Shown here in pieces: positions 44,606 through 54,214 of a DNA stretch of 64,000 bases; within the stretch, counting starts at the first letter, position 1, and the number at the start of each line of letters is the position of its first letter. The stretch comes from Mycobacterium mantenii (GTDB taxonomy: Bacteria; Actinomycetota; Actinomycetes; Mycobacteriales; Mycobacteriaceae). Where the stretch lies: the NCBI RefSeq assembly GCF_010731775.1, contig NZ_AP022590.1:1364001-1428000 (forward strand). Reading direction: 5' to 3'. The translations under genes were made by a program, and so were the position numbers. The notes under the pieces were generated by a model. The model did not search any database and was not told the DNA's origin. It saw only the letters and a program-made list of their open reading frames with translations.

Positions 44606-45616
44606 TCAACCGACCTTGACCACCAGCTTGCCGACGTTCTTGCCGTCGAACAGCATGTTGATCGCGGTCGGCAACTGCTCGAACCCCTCGACGACGGTCT
44701 CGAGCGGCGTGAGCTTTCCGGCCTCGATCAGGCCGGCGATCTCGCCGATCGCCTCCGCCGCGCGCCCGAAGTGATCCAGCACGATGAAGCCCTGCACGGT
44801 GGCGCGCTGAATGAGCAGGTTGCCGAATGCGCGCGGACCCGGCGGGGGGTCTTCGGCGTTGTAGCCGGAGATCAAACCGCAGAGCGCGACGCGGGCACCG
44901 ATGTTGAGGCGCGCGAAGATCGCGTCCATCAGATCGCCGCCGACGTTCTCGAAGTCGACGTCGATGCCGTCGGGCGTGGCCGCCGCCAGCTGGGCGGCCC
45001 AGTCGTTTGCACGGTGGTCGACGGCCGCGTCGAAGCCGAGCTGATCGGTCAGCAGCGCGCATTTCTCGGGCCCGCCGGCGATGCCGACGACACGAGCACC
45101 GACGGCCTTGGCGAGCTGACCCGCGACCGAGCCGACCGCGCCGGCCGCCGCGGAGACGATGACCGTCTCACCGGGCCGCGGCTTGCCGATGTCGCGGATC
45201 CCGATCCACGCGGTGAGCCCGGTCATGCCCAGCGCGCCCAGGTAGGCGCTCGGCGAGATGCCCTGCGCGACGTCGACCGGGTTCACCATCGCCGTGTCGT
45301 CGAGGACCGCGTACTCCTGCCAGCCGAGCAGGCCTTGCACCTGCTGGCCGACCGCGAATCTGGCGCTCTTGGACGCGACCACCTCACCGAGCCCGGCGGC
45401 GCGCATGACCTCGCCGATCCCGACCGGGGGCAGGTACGTCGGGGTGTCGTTGATCCACATGCGGTTCGTGGGGTCGAGCGAAATCCAGCCGACCCGCACG
45501 AGCGCCTGGCCATCGCCGAGCTCGGGGATCGCCTCCTCGCTCAGTTCGAAGGTGTTCGGGCCGATGCGTCCGGTGGGTCGTTCGCGAAGCAGGAAGCGAC
45601 GGTTTCGTCCGGTCAT
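44606..45616 (-). CDS. Zinc-independent MDR oxidoreductase (CurA/leukotriene-B4-reductase-like)
   Basis: 336 residues. The NADPH fold is VIVSAAAGAVGSVAGQLAK and the family pattern DVDFENVGGDLMDAIFARLN follows; zinc ligands are absent. This matches the 2-alkenal/curcumin reductase group that reduces enones or enals. Start MTGRNRRFLLRERPTG is typical. Divergent from the secreted protein at 45692. Function toward reactive aldehydes is inferred from family. Confidence 0.88.
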   Translation of the reverse strand: MTGRNRRFLLRERPTGRIGPNTFELSEEAIPELGDGQALVRVGWISLDPTNRMWINDTPTYLPPVGIGEVMRAAGLGEVVASKSARFAVGQQVQGLLGWQEYAVLDDTAMVNPVDVAQGISPSAYLGALGMTGLTAWIGIRDIGKPRPGETVIVSAAAGAVGSVAGQLAKAVGARVVGIAGGPEKCALLTDQLGFDAAVDHRANDWAAQLAAATPDGIDVDFENVGGDLMDAIFARLNIGARVALCGLISGYNAEDPPPGPRAFGNLLIQRATVQGFIVLDHFGRAAEAIGEIAGLIEAGKLTPLETVVEGFEQLPTAINMLFDGKNVGKLVVKVG

Positions 45617-45691
45617 TAGCGCACCGTACCCTCAGCGCAGGCGGGCGTTCTACCCTGCACAAAGGGGGCCGCTCGGCCGGAGGTGCGCTCG

Positions 45692-46363
45692 ATGAAGGTG
45701 ATGCCGCGAGTTGTCCTGGTATCGATCGCGATTGCGGTCGCCGCTTTCGTCGAGCCCGGATCCGCGTACGCCGATCCGCCGCCCACCCAGGTGATCACCG
45801 TGATGGCCGTCGGGCCCGGCGGCGAAGCGATCAACGGCTATCACGTGCTGTCCGGGCCGGACAACGTCGGGCGAGCCAGCGACTGCTCGGAGCCGTCACC
45901 GTCGGCGGTGGCCGACAACGTCTACTACTGTTCGCCGAGCGCGGCCGGGGCCGGCACCTGCTGGCCGTCCACGCCGGGATCGCTGCTGTGCGTGGACAAT
46001 CCGTGGGACAGGCAGCTGCACCGGGTGATGTTCGACGGTCAACTTCCGCCCGTGCACGCGACCGCCAACCCGGACCCATTCGGGCTCACCCTCGACGACG
46101 GCACCCGCTGCCTGCTGCGCAACGGCGGCGCCTGGGGTGGGCGGCCCGATGGATACGTCGGCGTCTACGGATGCGGCGGCCCCGGCAGCGACCTTGCCGT
46201 GCTGTGGCTGCCCAGCCAGGGCGCCGGTTCCTGCATCGACCGCTCCTCGGCGGCGTGGACCGTCAAGGTCGGTCGCCTCGGCGCACCGGACGCCATCCTT
46301 CCGCCACCTGCGACCCGCGCCTTGACCGAGGCCTGGCTCGCCGGGGGCAGGGCTGATCAGTAG
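45692..46363 (+). CDS. Secreted hypothetical protein with six cysteines
   Basis: 223 residues. A Sec signal peptide (VMPRVVLVSIAIAVAAFVEPGSAYA) is cleaved near residue 30. The mature part contains cysteines in pairs (SDCSEP/VYYCSP, TCWPST/LLCVDN, RCLLRN/YGCGG, SCIDR) that could form disulfides. GGAGG at 45679-45683 supports the ATG at 45692. Resembles secreted mycobacterial proteins of unknown role. No enzymatic motif seen. Confidence 0.8.
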   Translation: MKVMPRVVLVSIAIAVAAFVEPGSAYADPPPTQVITVMAVGPGGEAINGYHVLSGPDNVGRASDCSEPSPSAVADNVYYCSPSAAGAGTCWPSTPGSLLCVDNPWDRQLHRVMFDGQLPPVHATANPDPFGLTLDDGTRCLLRNGGAWGGRPDGYVGVYGCGGPGSDLAVLWLPSQGAGSCIDRSSAAWTVKVGRLGAPDAILPPPATRALTEAWLAGGRADQ

Positions 46364-46393
46364 GGCGGCACCGGGGCTGCTATAACGCAACGT

Positions 46394-47239
46394 ATGTCAG
46401 GCGACGCGCACACGATCACCCATGTTTCCGACACCGCCCGATGGACGGCGTTGCACCGGGCGACCGAATCAGCCCGCCCCGATGCGCTGTTCCGCGACCC
46501 ACTCGCGGGACGCCTCGCCGGTGCACACGGCCGCGCGATCGTCGACAACGTTCGCTGGACGGATCGCAGCGGTTTTTGGCTGGTCGCGCGCACCAAGCTC
46601 ATCGACGACGCCATCGCCGACGCGCTCGCGAACGGCTGCGACCGGGTGCTGAATCTCGCCGCCGGCCTGGACACCCGGCCCTACCGCTTAGACCTCCCAC
46701 CCGATCTCACCTGGATCGAGGCCGATCTGCCCAAGCTGCTCGAGGAGAAGACGCAAATACTCGGCGATCAGACCCCGCGCTGCCGGCTCGAGCGCACAGC
46801 GGTTGACCTCGCCGACCCGCGCGCCCGAGACGCGTTCTTCAACAACGCGCTCGACGGTGCGGCGAAGGTCTTCGTGCTGACCGAGGGCCTGTCGATGTAC
46901 CTCGAGCCCACCGCCGTCGTCGGGCTTTCGGATGCGATCAAGCGCCCCGAGGTCGCGTGGTGGATGCTCGATTTCGCCTTTCCGGGCCTGAAGAAGCGGA
47001 TCAACAAGAACGTCGCCGGAATTTCGGAAAATGCGCCGTTCAAGTTCGCACCCGACAACGGGCTGGCCTTTTTCGAAGACCTCGGTTGGCGGACCGTGGA
47101 GGCGGAGTCGGTACTGGTGGCCGCCCACCGATTGCATCGCCTACCGTTCTGGATGCGTCCGCTTGCCTGGCTGCCTCGACCGGATTTGCGTCGGCCGGGC
47201 CGCAAATCGTCGAGTGCGGTCGCCCTGCTCACCCACTGA
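46394..47239 (+). CDS. TIGR00027/LCMT-like SAM-dependent methyltransferase
   Basis: 281 residues. RVLNLAAGLDTRPYRLDLP is the SAM-binding motif shared with the methyltransferase at 3.9 kb, followed by WIEADLPKLLEEK and FVLTEGLSMYLEPTAV. N-terminal TARWTALHRATESARPDALF is the substrate-lid region. The start ATG at 46394 is 30 bp after the secreted protein gene, so the two could be one transcript. It is convergent with the GH16 gene. Third methyltransferase of this superfamily in the window. Confidence 0.88.
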   Translation: MSGDAHTITHVSDTARWTALHRATESARPDALFRDPLAGRLAGAHGRAIVDNVRWTDRSGFWLVARTKLIDDAIADALANGCDRVLNLAAGLDTRPYRLDLPPDLTWIEADLPKLLEEKTQILGDQTPRCRLERTAVDLADPRARDAFFNNALDGAAKVFVLTEGLSMYLEPTAVVGLSDAIKRPEVAWWMLDFAFPGLKKRINKNVAGISENAPFKFAPDNGLAFFEDLGWRTVEAESVLVAAHRLHRLPFWMRPLAWLPRPDLRRPGRKSSSAVALLTH

Positions 47240-47248
47240 CGGCGGCTC

Positions 47249-48097
47249 TCACCAAACGCGAATCCAGTCGATGAGCATGTCGGCGGGGTAGCTGCCCGGG
47301 CCCGGGTCTTCGCCACCCGAGCCAGCGACCGCGAGGTTGAACACGGGATACGCCGTGTATCCGGGCGCGTTGAAAGGCCAGTCCGGCAGTGAGCTGGCCG
47401 GTACGTCGAAGTAGGGCGCCGCGCCGTCGGTGTAGTCCTTCCAGAACCGGATGCCGGCCTCGTCCCACTGCGTGCGCCAGGTATGCCACGCGCTGTCCAC
47501 CGCGACGTTGTGCGTCTTCCATTCGCCGCCGTTGGCTTTGGCGTGCACGGTAGTGGCCGACGGCCATTTGCCGTTGCCGTACCACTCCATGACGTCGATC
47601 TCGCCCTGGTCCTCGTTGCCCAGCCAGTAGGCGGGCCAGGCACCGGGGGTCAGGCAGTCCAGCTTGATCCGTGCCTCCCAGGTGTGGCCGACACCGCCGC
47701 GCCACAGACTCTGCACCTTGCCGCTGTAATAGGTGGGGCCGTCCTTGGCGGCGCGCAGCACCAGGTTGGACTTGCCGTCGACGAACACGTTGCGCCGATC
47801 ATCGCGGTACTGCCCGATGTTCTCGGGTCGTTCCCAGTAGGTCGGGTCCTTGATCGTCTCGCGGGCTTTGGCCACCGCCCATTTCGACGCATCCGGGGCG
47901 GAACCGGCCGGGCCGTCGAAATCGTCGGAGAAGATGTAGTTCCCGGATTGGCTGCTGGGCGCAGCGGGCGGCGGTATCCGACCGGCAGGCTCGTCCGGCC
48001 GGGGCGGGTAGGCCCAGGCCTTGGGGGCCGGCAGCGTGGCTGCCAGCACGCCGATCCCGGTTGTCAAAATCATGCGGCGGCGATCGATCTCCGGCAT
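47249..48097 (-). CDS. Secreted glycoside hydrolase family 16 (beta-glucanase-like)
   Basis: 282 residues. The catalytic ExDxxE motif is GEIDVMEW, with Trp-rich sugar-binding segments (GAWPAYWLG, RTQWDEAGIRFWKDY) around it. A twin-arginine-like signal (EIDRRRMILTTGIGVLAATLP) suggests Tat export, then a Pro-rich spacer. GH16 enzymes cut beta-1,3 or beta-1,4-glucans; the H37Rv member Rv0315 is of this type. The ATG at 48097 is preferred over a TTG two codons upstream. Confidence 0.88.
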   Translation of the reverse strand: MPEIDRRRMILTTGIGVLAATLPAPKAWAYPPRPDEPAGRIPPPAAPSSQSGNYIFSDDFDGPAGSAPDASKWAVAKARETIKDPTYWERPENIGQYRDDRRNVFVDGKSNLVLRAAKDGPTYYSGKVQSLWRGGVGHTWEARIKLDCLTPGAWPAYWLGNEDQGEIDVMEWYGNGKWPSATTVHAKANGGEWKTHNVAVDSAWHTWRTQWDEAGIRFWKDYTDGAAPYFDVPASSLPDWPFNAPGYTAYPVFNLAVAGSGGEDPGPGSYPADMLIDWIRVW

Positions 48098-48354
48098 AAG
48101 CAAGGGACCCTAGCAGCCAACCGTGCACAACGTTGAAACGGAAATTCTGTCGGTGCCTGTCGCTAGGGTTCTGATCGCGGTCGGACCAGCACGGACGACA
48201 GCGCGACAGTGGCAACGGATAACGCTCGCGAATTCACGGCCAATTCTCATCTTGGCAGGTGTTTGGTCTCAGGATTCGGCGGGCATTCTGGAATCACGAT
48301 CCGATAACCACACTGTTGTAGCTTTTGCGGGTGGTACTGAGAGGAGTGACGATC

Positions 48355-48561
48355 GTGGCGAATACACCAGAAGGCACGGTTATTTTCCTTCAGTCGCATC
48401 CGCTATGGGCCGCCGCTAAGCGCCGGGAACGCGAACGCAATGAAGCGATGCGTCGTCATCCCTCGTACCGCGCTCGTCAGCGCGCCGCGGCCGCTGGCAG
48501 CCCGGTCGTTCCGATGGTCCGCAACTTCAAGCTGTACTCGAGCGGCAACACTCCGGCCTGA
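48355..48561 (+). CDS. Small basic conserved hypothetical protein
   Basis: 68 residues from a GTG start with GAGGAG upstream. The central stretch AAKRRERERNEAMRRHPSYR is highly charged and helical. PVVPMVRNFKLYSSGN ends the protein. No signal peptide or family recognised; could bind nucleic acid by charge, which is speculation. Upstream 250 bp contains no other gene. Confidence 0.68.
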   Translation: MANTPEGTVIFLQSHPLWAAAKRRERERNEAMRRHPSYRARQRAAAAGSPVVPMVRNFKLYSSGNTPA

Positions 48562-49015
48562 ATTCGCTACAAATAGTGGTGACCCCCGTTTAGAACTGGG
48601 TGCCGGAAAGATAACGCCGGTCAATGAATAACCCGTCGCGCCGGCCAAACCCCTAGGTTTTGGTTGGGGCATTTACGGCGGGCCAATGTCCACCGACTGG
48701 GATGGGCTAATACCGCGTCGTTCGGTATCCCGCGGGCGATGATGGCCGCCGTCGGCCATTGGTTGCGCTCCACGGGCTTGAGCATTCTGCGCGGGGATGT
48801 CATGCCCTTCCAGAACCGGTGCGCTGCTTACATCCTCAGGGTGAATTCGTCGGTGACTTCGTCCCGCGGGATCGGCGTCAGACGCGCCATCGCGTCTCCT
48901 CTCGGCTGGCGACGCGCATTGGGCAGACTGCAGATTGCACTCAATCCTAGGCAGCGCCACGGCGTCAACGCAGCTCGCGATCACCCCGGGCGGGGGATTG
49001 CGTACAGTCTGCGGG
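48562..49015. other. 454-bp stretch without an intact gene
   Basis: Holds a 21-codon fragment with its own ribosome site (48828-48890, minus strand). Several random GC-biased frames on both strands show no family signature. The region appears to be decayed coding DNA. Confidence 0.5.
48828..48890 (-). pseudogene. 5' remnant of a carboxymuconolactone-decarboxylase-like gene
   Basis: AGAGGAG precedes an ATG at 48890 that opens MARLTPIPRDEVTDEFTLRM and then hits TAA. This N-terminus strongly resembles CMD-family proteins, which normally continue 130-180 residues. Nothing similar continues in any frame that I can recognise. Truncated by deletion or rearrangement. Confidence 0.45.
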
Positions 49016-49693
49016 TCAGGGCCGCAAGCCGGCCAGCACCATGGCGGCGAAGGCATCACCGATCTCGGCCAGCGAATTGCGCCCGCCCGGCACATACCAG
49101 CGGTGAATCCAGTTGTGCATGCCCAAAATGCCGAGCATGGCCAGGCGCGGGTCCAGATCCGAACGGAACGCGCCGGCTGCGACACCCTCTTCGATGATCG
49201 CCAGCAGCGTCTTGCCGTAGGCGTCGGCGTTGGTGACGATGCCCTGCGCTTCGGGAATGGTTGCGATGTGCTGACTTTCGCCGAACAGCAGGAAGAGTTC
49301 GGGATACGTCGCGAGGTCGGTGATGTAGGAGCCCAGGGCGCGGCGCAACTTCTCCTCGGGCGCCGCGTCGGATTCGAGCGCTTCGCGGCAGTGCCGGGTC
49401 ATCTCGTAGGCCGGCTGCTCGATGAGCGCGATCAGCAGTTCCTCTTTGGTGCCGACGTAGTAATACAGCGAGGCCCGGTTGATACCTACCTCGACGGCGA
49501 CGTCTTCGAGCCGCGCCCGGGCGAATCCCTCGCGACGGAACACTTCGGTGGCGCCCTTGAGAATGGTCTGCCACCGCTCGTTGGACGCGCGGCGGTCGGC
49601 ATTGCGCCGCTCGTGGCGGCGACGGGCGTTATCGCTCTGCTGGTGTACGGCTGGAATCGTCGGCCTCCTGGTGTACGGGTGTCGTGTTGTCAA
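49016..49693 (-). CDS. TetR-family transcriptional regulator
   Basis: 225 residues. HTH: ARLEDVAVEVGINRASLYYY followed by VGTKEELL. The C-terminal TetR ligand domain has Trp-rich MHNWIHRWYVPGG, typical of the TetR_C group for fatty acid-CoA sensors. The only in-frame start giving the complete HTH is the TTG at 49693. A highly symmetric AACGTT repeat lies about 50 bp upstream. The basic N-terminal arm (RRRHERRNADRRASNERW) is longer than usual. Its target may once have been the remnant gene downstream on the other side. Confidence 0.87.
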   Translation of the reverse strand: MTTRHPYTRRPTIPAVHQQSDNARRRHERRNADRRASNERWQTILKGATEVFRREGFARARLEDVAVEVGINRASLYYYVGTKEELLIALIEQPAYEMTRHCREALESDAAPEEKLRRALGSYITDLATYPELFLLFGESQHIATIPEAQGIVTNADAYGKTLLAIIEEGVAAGAFRSDLDPRLAMLGILGMHNWIHRWYVPGGRNSLAEIGDAFAAMVLAGLRP

Positions 49694-49743
49694 ACTACGC
49701 CAGTGCGCGGGCTGACCTGAGGCTTAGCGCGTCTGTCAACGTG

Positions 49744-49755
49744 AACGTTAACGTT
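49744..49755. promoter_or_regulatory. Perfect palindrome AACGTTAACGTT, probable TetR operator
   Basis: 12-bp exact dyad flanked on the left by further AACGT repeats (CAACGTGAACGTT), giving three near-tandem half-sites. AT-richer than its surroundings. It lies about 50 bp upstream of the TetR gene on the promoter side. Confidence 0.6.
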
Positions 49756-50191
49756 AATAAATGGGGTGGCAGCGTTTTAGCGTCCCCTACTGATGCAAGT
49801 ACGTGATTCCCGAGTTCCGGGGGCACATGGATCCGCTGCGCGCCAGCTACGACACGGCGGTCGCGAAGAAGCGCGACTACGGCGCGCCGGCGATGGCCGC
49901 GATCAGAAAGGCCTACGAGGACGCCGGCCAGCACATATTCAAGGACCTGACCCCACCAACCTGCGTTAGGCATAAACGGGGCCGGGATCAATGGCCTCGG
50001 CATGCCCTCAGGGCACACGCGTACCGTCTACCGACCCCTACCCACTTCACGAAATCTGCTAGCACCCGCGCCAACGGACCGCAGAGTCGCCTGTTCGACG
50101 GGCGCAGCGGCGCGCGGGCAGCTGAGCACGGGCGAAGGCCATTGCGATCGGGGGCGTTTGGCCCTATCAGGTCACCGGCCGGGGCGCGAGG
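49756..50191. other. 436-bp region with a gene remnant
   Basis: From the GTG at 49803 a frame reads IPEFRGHMDPLRASYDTAV and continues to AYEDAGQHIFKDL near 49955. Codon use there is gene-like, then it degenerates into low-quality basic sequence up to 50195. This looks like the 3' part of a deleted gene that was once controlled by the TetR operator. I cannot name the family. No RNA gene seen. Confidence 0.4.
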
Positions 50192-52636
50192 GTGAATTCA
50201 TACACGATGAACATCGCCTTGCGCGGAGAGGTAGGATTGACTCAGATCACCGAAATAGACAGCGCTGCAACGGGATTGACTTCTATCGAGGCGCAAGAAC
50301 GCCTACGGCGCTACGGCCCCAACGAGATCGAAGAGCGCCACCGCAATCCGGTGCTGGAATTTCTTGGGTATTTCTGGGCCCCAATCCCGTGGATGATCGA
50401 GGTGGCGCTGGCGTTGTCGCTGGCCGCTCGGCATTGGACGGACGCGGCGATCATCGGCGTGTTGCTGGCGATGAACGGGCTGGTCGCGTTCTTCGAGGAA
50501 CACCAGGCGGCCAGCGCGATCGCCGCGCTCAAGCAGCGGCTGGCGATCTCGGCGAGGGTGCTGCGCGATGGCGCATGGGTAACGGTCGCGGTGCGCGAAT
50601 TGGTGCCGGGCGACGTGGTGCGGGTGCGCCTCGGCGACGTTGTTCCAGCCGACCTGCGGGTGCTTGACGACGTAATGCTTGAGGTGGACCAGTCCGCGCT
50701 GACGGGCGAGTCGCTGGCCGTCAGTCGCGGACGGAGCGAGAGCCTGTATTCGGGGTCCATCCTGGTGCGCGGGGAGGCCGACGCCCTGGTGTGCGCCACC
50801 GGGGCGTCGTCGTACATGGGCAAGACCACCGCACTGGTGGAAAGCGCGGGCACCGTGAGCCACTTTCAGCGTGCGGTGCTGCGCATCGCCAACTACCTGA
50901 TCGTGATCGCGCTCGTCCTGGTGACCTTGACGGTCGCGGTCTCGCTGATCCGCGGCAATCCGGTTCTGCAGACGCTGGAGTTCGCCCTGGTGGTCACGAT
51001 CGCCTCCATCCCGGTCGCGCTGCCGGCCGTGCTGTCGGTGACCATGGCCATCGGCGCGCGCCAGTTGGCCCGCCACGAGGCGGTGGTCAGCCACCTGCCT
51101 GCGGTCGAGGAACTCGGCGGCATCGATCTGCTGTGCTCGGACAAGACCGGCACGCTGACCCAGAACCGTCTCGCGCTCACGGCCCGCTGGACCGCCACCG
51201 CCGTCAGCGACGACGAGCTACTCGGCGCCGCCGCACTGGCCTCCCGTGCCGAGGACAACGACCTCATCGACCTGGCGGTAATTGCAGCCGCCGACCGACC
51301 TCAGGCTGCGCGCGTGGGCAAGTTCATCCCGTTCGATCCGGTCAGCAAACGCACCGAGGCGCTCGTGCACGGCTCCGACGGGGAGACGTTCCGGGTCAGC
51401 AAGGGTGCACCGCAGGTCATTGCCGCTTTGTGTAACGGCGACGGCGCGGCCACCGAGATCGCTGCCGTGGTGGAAAGTTTCGCCGGCCACGGCTACCGAT
51501 CCCTCAGCGTGGCCAGGACCAACGGCGACGGCTGTTGGCGGCTGATGGGTGTGCTGGCGTTCGCCGACCCGCCCCGTGACGACTCCGCGGCGACCGTCAC
51601 CGCCGCGAAAGCACTCGGCATCGACGTCAAGATGGTCACCGGCGACCAGGTCGCCATCGGCCGCGAGATCGCCCGGCAGGTCGGCCTGGGGCAGCAGATC
51701 CTCGACGCCGCCGTCCTCGACAGCGGCGCCAGTGACGACGACTTGGGCGCTCGGGTGGAAGCCACCGACGGCTTCGCGCAGGTCTTTCCCGAGCACAAGT
51801 ACCACATCGTGCGGCTGTTGCAGGCCCGCGGGCACATCGTCGGTATGACCGGCGATGGCGTCAACGACGCCCCCGCGCTCAAACAGGCCGATGCCGGCAT
51901 CGCGGTGTCTGGGGCCACCGATGCTGCCCGCGCGGCCGCCGACGTGGTCCTGCTCGCACCCGGCTTATCGGTGATCGTGTCCGCTATCGGGCAGGCCCGC
52001 GAGATCTTTTCGCGGATGACCAGCTACGCCACCTACCGCATCGCCGAGACCATCCGGGTGCTGCTGCTGATCACCCTGGCGATCGTGTTCATGAACTTCT
52101 TCCCGGTCACCGCCGTGATGATCGTGCTGCTGGCGCTACTCAACGATGGCGCCATCCTGTCCATCGCGTACGACCATGTGCGCGGATCCGCCAAACCGGT
52201 CAGGTGGGACATGCGAAGCGTGCTCACGGTCGCCACGGTCCTGGGCATCACCGGAGTCCTTGCCAGCTTTGTGCTCTTCTTCCTCGCCGACACGGTGTTC
52301 GGCCTGAGCCACGACGTCATCCGCACCATGATCTACCTCAAGCTCTCGGTCGCAGGGCATCTGACAATCTTCCTCACCCGCACCCGCGGGCCCTTCTGGT
52401 CGCGGCCGGCGCCAGCACCGCTCCTGCTGGCCGCGGTCTTCGGAACCCAGGCCGTCGCCACCCTGATCGCCGTGTACGGCGTAGCGATGACCCCGCTGGG
52501 CTGGCGGTGGGCCGTTCTTATATGGGCCTACGCGGTGGTGTGGTTCCTCTTCAACGACCGGGTCAAGCTGATTGCGTACTGTTGGCTTGACCGCCACCCC
52601 CGGCGCAAAGCCCGAAGCGCGCCCGCATCAAGCTGA
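50192..52636 (+). CDS. P-type ATPase, plasma-membrane H+-ATPase (P3A) type
   Basis: 814 residues. Phosphorylation site Asp317 is in CSDKTGTLT, the actuator loop has DQSALTGES and the hinge TGDGVNDAPALK. YFWAPIPWMIEVAL in the first membrane pair and VTIASIPVALPAVL are hallmarks of proton-pumping P3A ATPases, rather than the metal or calcium types. About ten membrane segments are expected. It exports H+ using ATP, supporting pH control. The start is uncertain: GTG 50192, ATG 50207 or TTG 50237 (before LTQITEID) all fit. C-terminal autoinhibitory domain is absent. Confidence 0.9.
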   Translation: MNSYTMNIALRGEVGLTQITEIDSAATGLTSIEAQERLRRYGPNEIEERHRNPVLEFLGYFWAPIPWMIEVALALSLAARHWTDAAIIGVLLAMNGLVAFFEEHQAASAIAALKQRLAISARVLRDGAWVTVAVRELVPGDVVRVRLGDVVPADLRVLDDVMLEVDQSALTGESLAVSRGRSESLYSGSILVRGEADALVCATGASSYMGKTTALVESAGTVSHFQRAVLRIANYLIVIALVLVTLTVAVSLIRGNPVLQTLEFALVVTIASIPVALPAVLSVTMAIGARQLARHEAVVSHLPAVEELGGIDLLCSDKTGTLTQNRLALTARWTATAVSDDELLGAAALASRAEDNDLIDLAVIAAADRPQAARVGKFIPFDPVSKRTEALVHGSDGETFRVSKGAPQVIAALCNGDGAATEIAAVVESFAGHGYRSLSVARTNGDGCWRLMGVLAFADPPRDDSAATVTAAKALGIDVKMVTGDQVAIGREIARQVGLGQQILDAAVLDSGASDDDLGARVEATDGFAQVFPEHKYHIVRLLQARGHIVGMTGDGVNDAPALKQADAGIAVSGATDAARAAADVVLLAPGLSVIVSAIGQAREIFSRMTSYATYRIAETIRVLLLITLAIVFMNFFPVTAVMIVLLALLNDGAILSIAYDHVRGSAKPVRWDMRSVLTVATVLGITGVLASFVLFFLADTVFGLSHDVIRTMIYLKLSVAGHLTIFLTRTRGPFWSRPAPAPLLLAAVFGTQAVATLIAVYGVAMTPLGWRWAVLIWAYAVVWFLFNDRVKLIAYCWLDRHPRRKARSAPASS

Positions 52637-52720
52637 TTCGGCTCGACGGGACCGGCGCGATTCCAATTGTCCGGGCTCGGGCCGCCCGCGAGCTCTGGGG
52701 CCGCACCCGGGTGAAGGCGA

Positions 52721-53419
52721 TCAGAGCTTGCCCGCGACGAAGTCGGCGGCCTGGTTGGCCATGCCCGCGTCGATGTAGGCGCCCGCCAGATGCTGCGGCC
52801 AGTTCTGCTTCCAGGTGTTCGGGTCGGCCGGGTTGCAGATCGGGTCGGCGCCGTGGCACAGCTCGATGGTCCGGTCGTTGTAGGTCGGGTTCAAGTTGGT
52901 GATCGGACCCACCCATTGGCTTCCGTTGCCGAACAGTGCGACAGCGGCGATGTGCTGATCGACGCCCGGCGGCAGCGGGCTGTCGAAACCGAACGCGCCG
53001 ATGGGCGCCGCCAGCACGACGTCGGTGACCGCCGCACCCAGCGAGTAGCCGCCCAGCACCAGGCGGGTGTCCGGGCAGTTGTTGACCATGTCCTGGATGT
53101 GGTGACTCATGTCGTTGGCGCCCTGGGCAACTTCGGTGTCGGCGGGATACTGCACGGCGTAGACGCCGACGGTCTTGTTCACCTTGGCGCGGACGTCGCT
53201 GATGAACGCGTTACCCAGGGCGCCCGCCCCGGGTGATTCGTTTCGTCCCCGGGCGAACACGATCTGCACCGGGGGGCAGTTCGCGGCCGCGGCCGGTGGA
53301 GCCGCCCCCGGCGTCTCGGGCGGAAGCACGGCGGCGGGCAGCATCAGGGCGACCGCGGCCATTACCGCGGCAAGGCCGACACCAGCAGATTCACGGACAA
53401 GCAAGGCGCGCACGCCCAT
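52721..53419 (-). CDS. Secreted cutinase-family esterase
   Basis: 232 residues. Signal peptide covers about residues 1-38 (GLAAVMAAVALMLPAAVLPP). The mature enzyme shows CPPVQIVFARGRNESPGAG, the nucleophile elbow GYSLGAAV with catalytic Ser, and a C-terminal Asp/His region (GADPICNPADPNTW ... PQHLAGAY). Four cysteines form the two family disulfides. Cutinase-like proteins hydrolyse ester lipids outside the cell and are numerous in mycobacteria. The ATG at 53419 immediately precedes the signal peptide. Confidence 0.92.
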   Translation of the reverse strand: MGVRALLVRESAGVGLAAVMAAVALMLPAAVLPPETPGAAPPAAAANCPPVQIVFARGRNESPGAGALGNAFISDVRAKVNKTVGVYAVQYPADTEVAQGANDMSHHIQDMVNNCPDTRLVLGGYSLGAAVTDVVLAAPIGAFGFDSPLPPGVDQHIAAVALFGNGSQWVGPITNLNPTYNDRTIELCHGADPICNPADPNTWKQNWPQHLAGAYIDAGMANQAADFVAGKL

Positions 53420-53529
53420 GATGTTAAGACGAACCCGCTCCGGCCGCTGGGCAGCCGGTATATAGATTTCGAGTGCTCGCTCAGCGCGAACATCGACCAC
53501 GGTGTCGACGGGGTCGATCGAGACGATAG

Positions 53530-54201
<672 letters not shown>

Positions 54202-54214
54202 CGGGAGAGGCGGG

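Noticed and set aside
49970..50195. Continuation of the remnant frame as a real gene into the ATPase
   Set aside because: Sequence becomes low-complexity basic and gene-unlike after about 49960.
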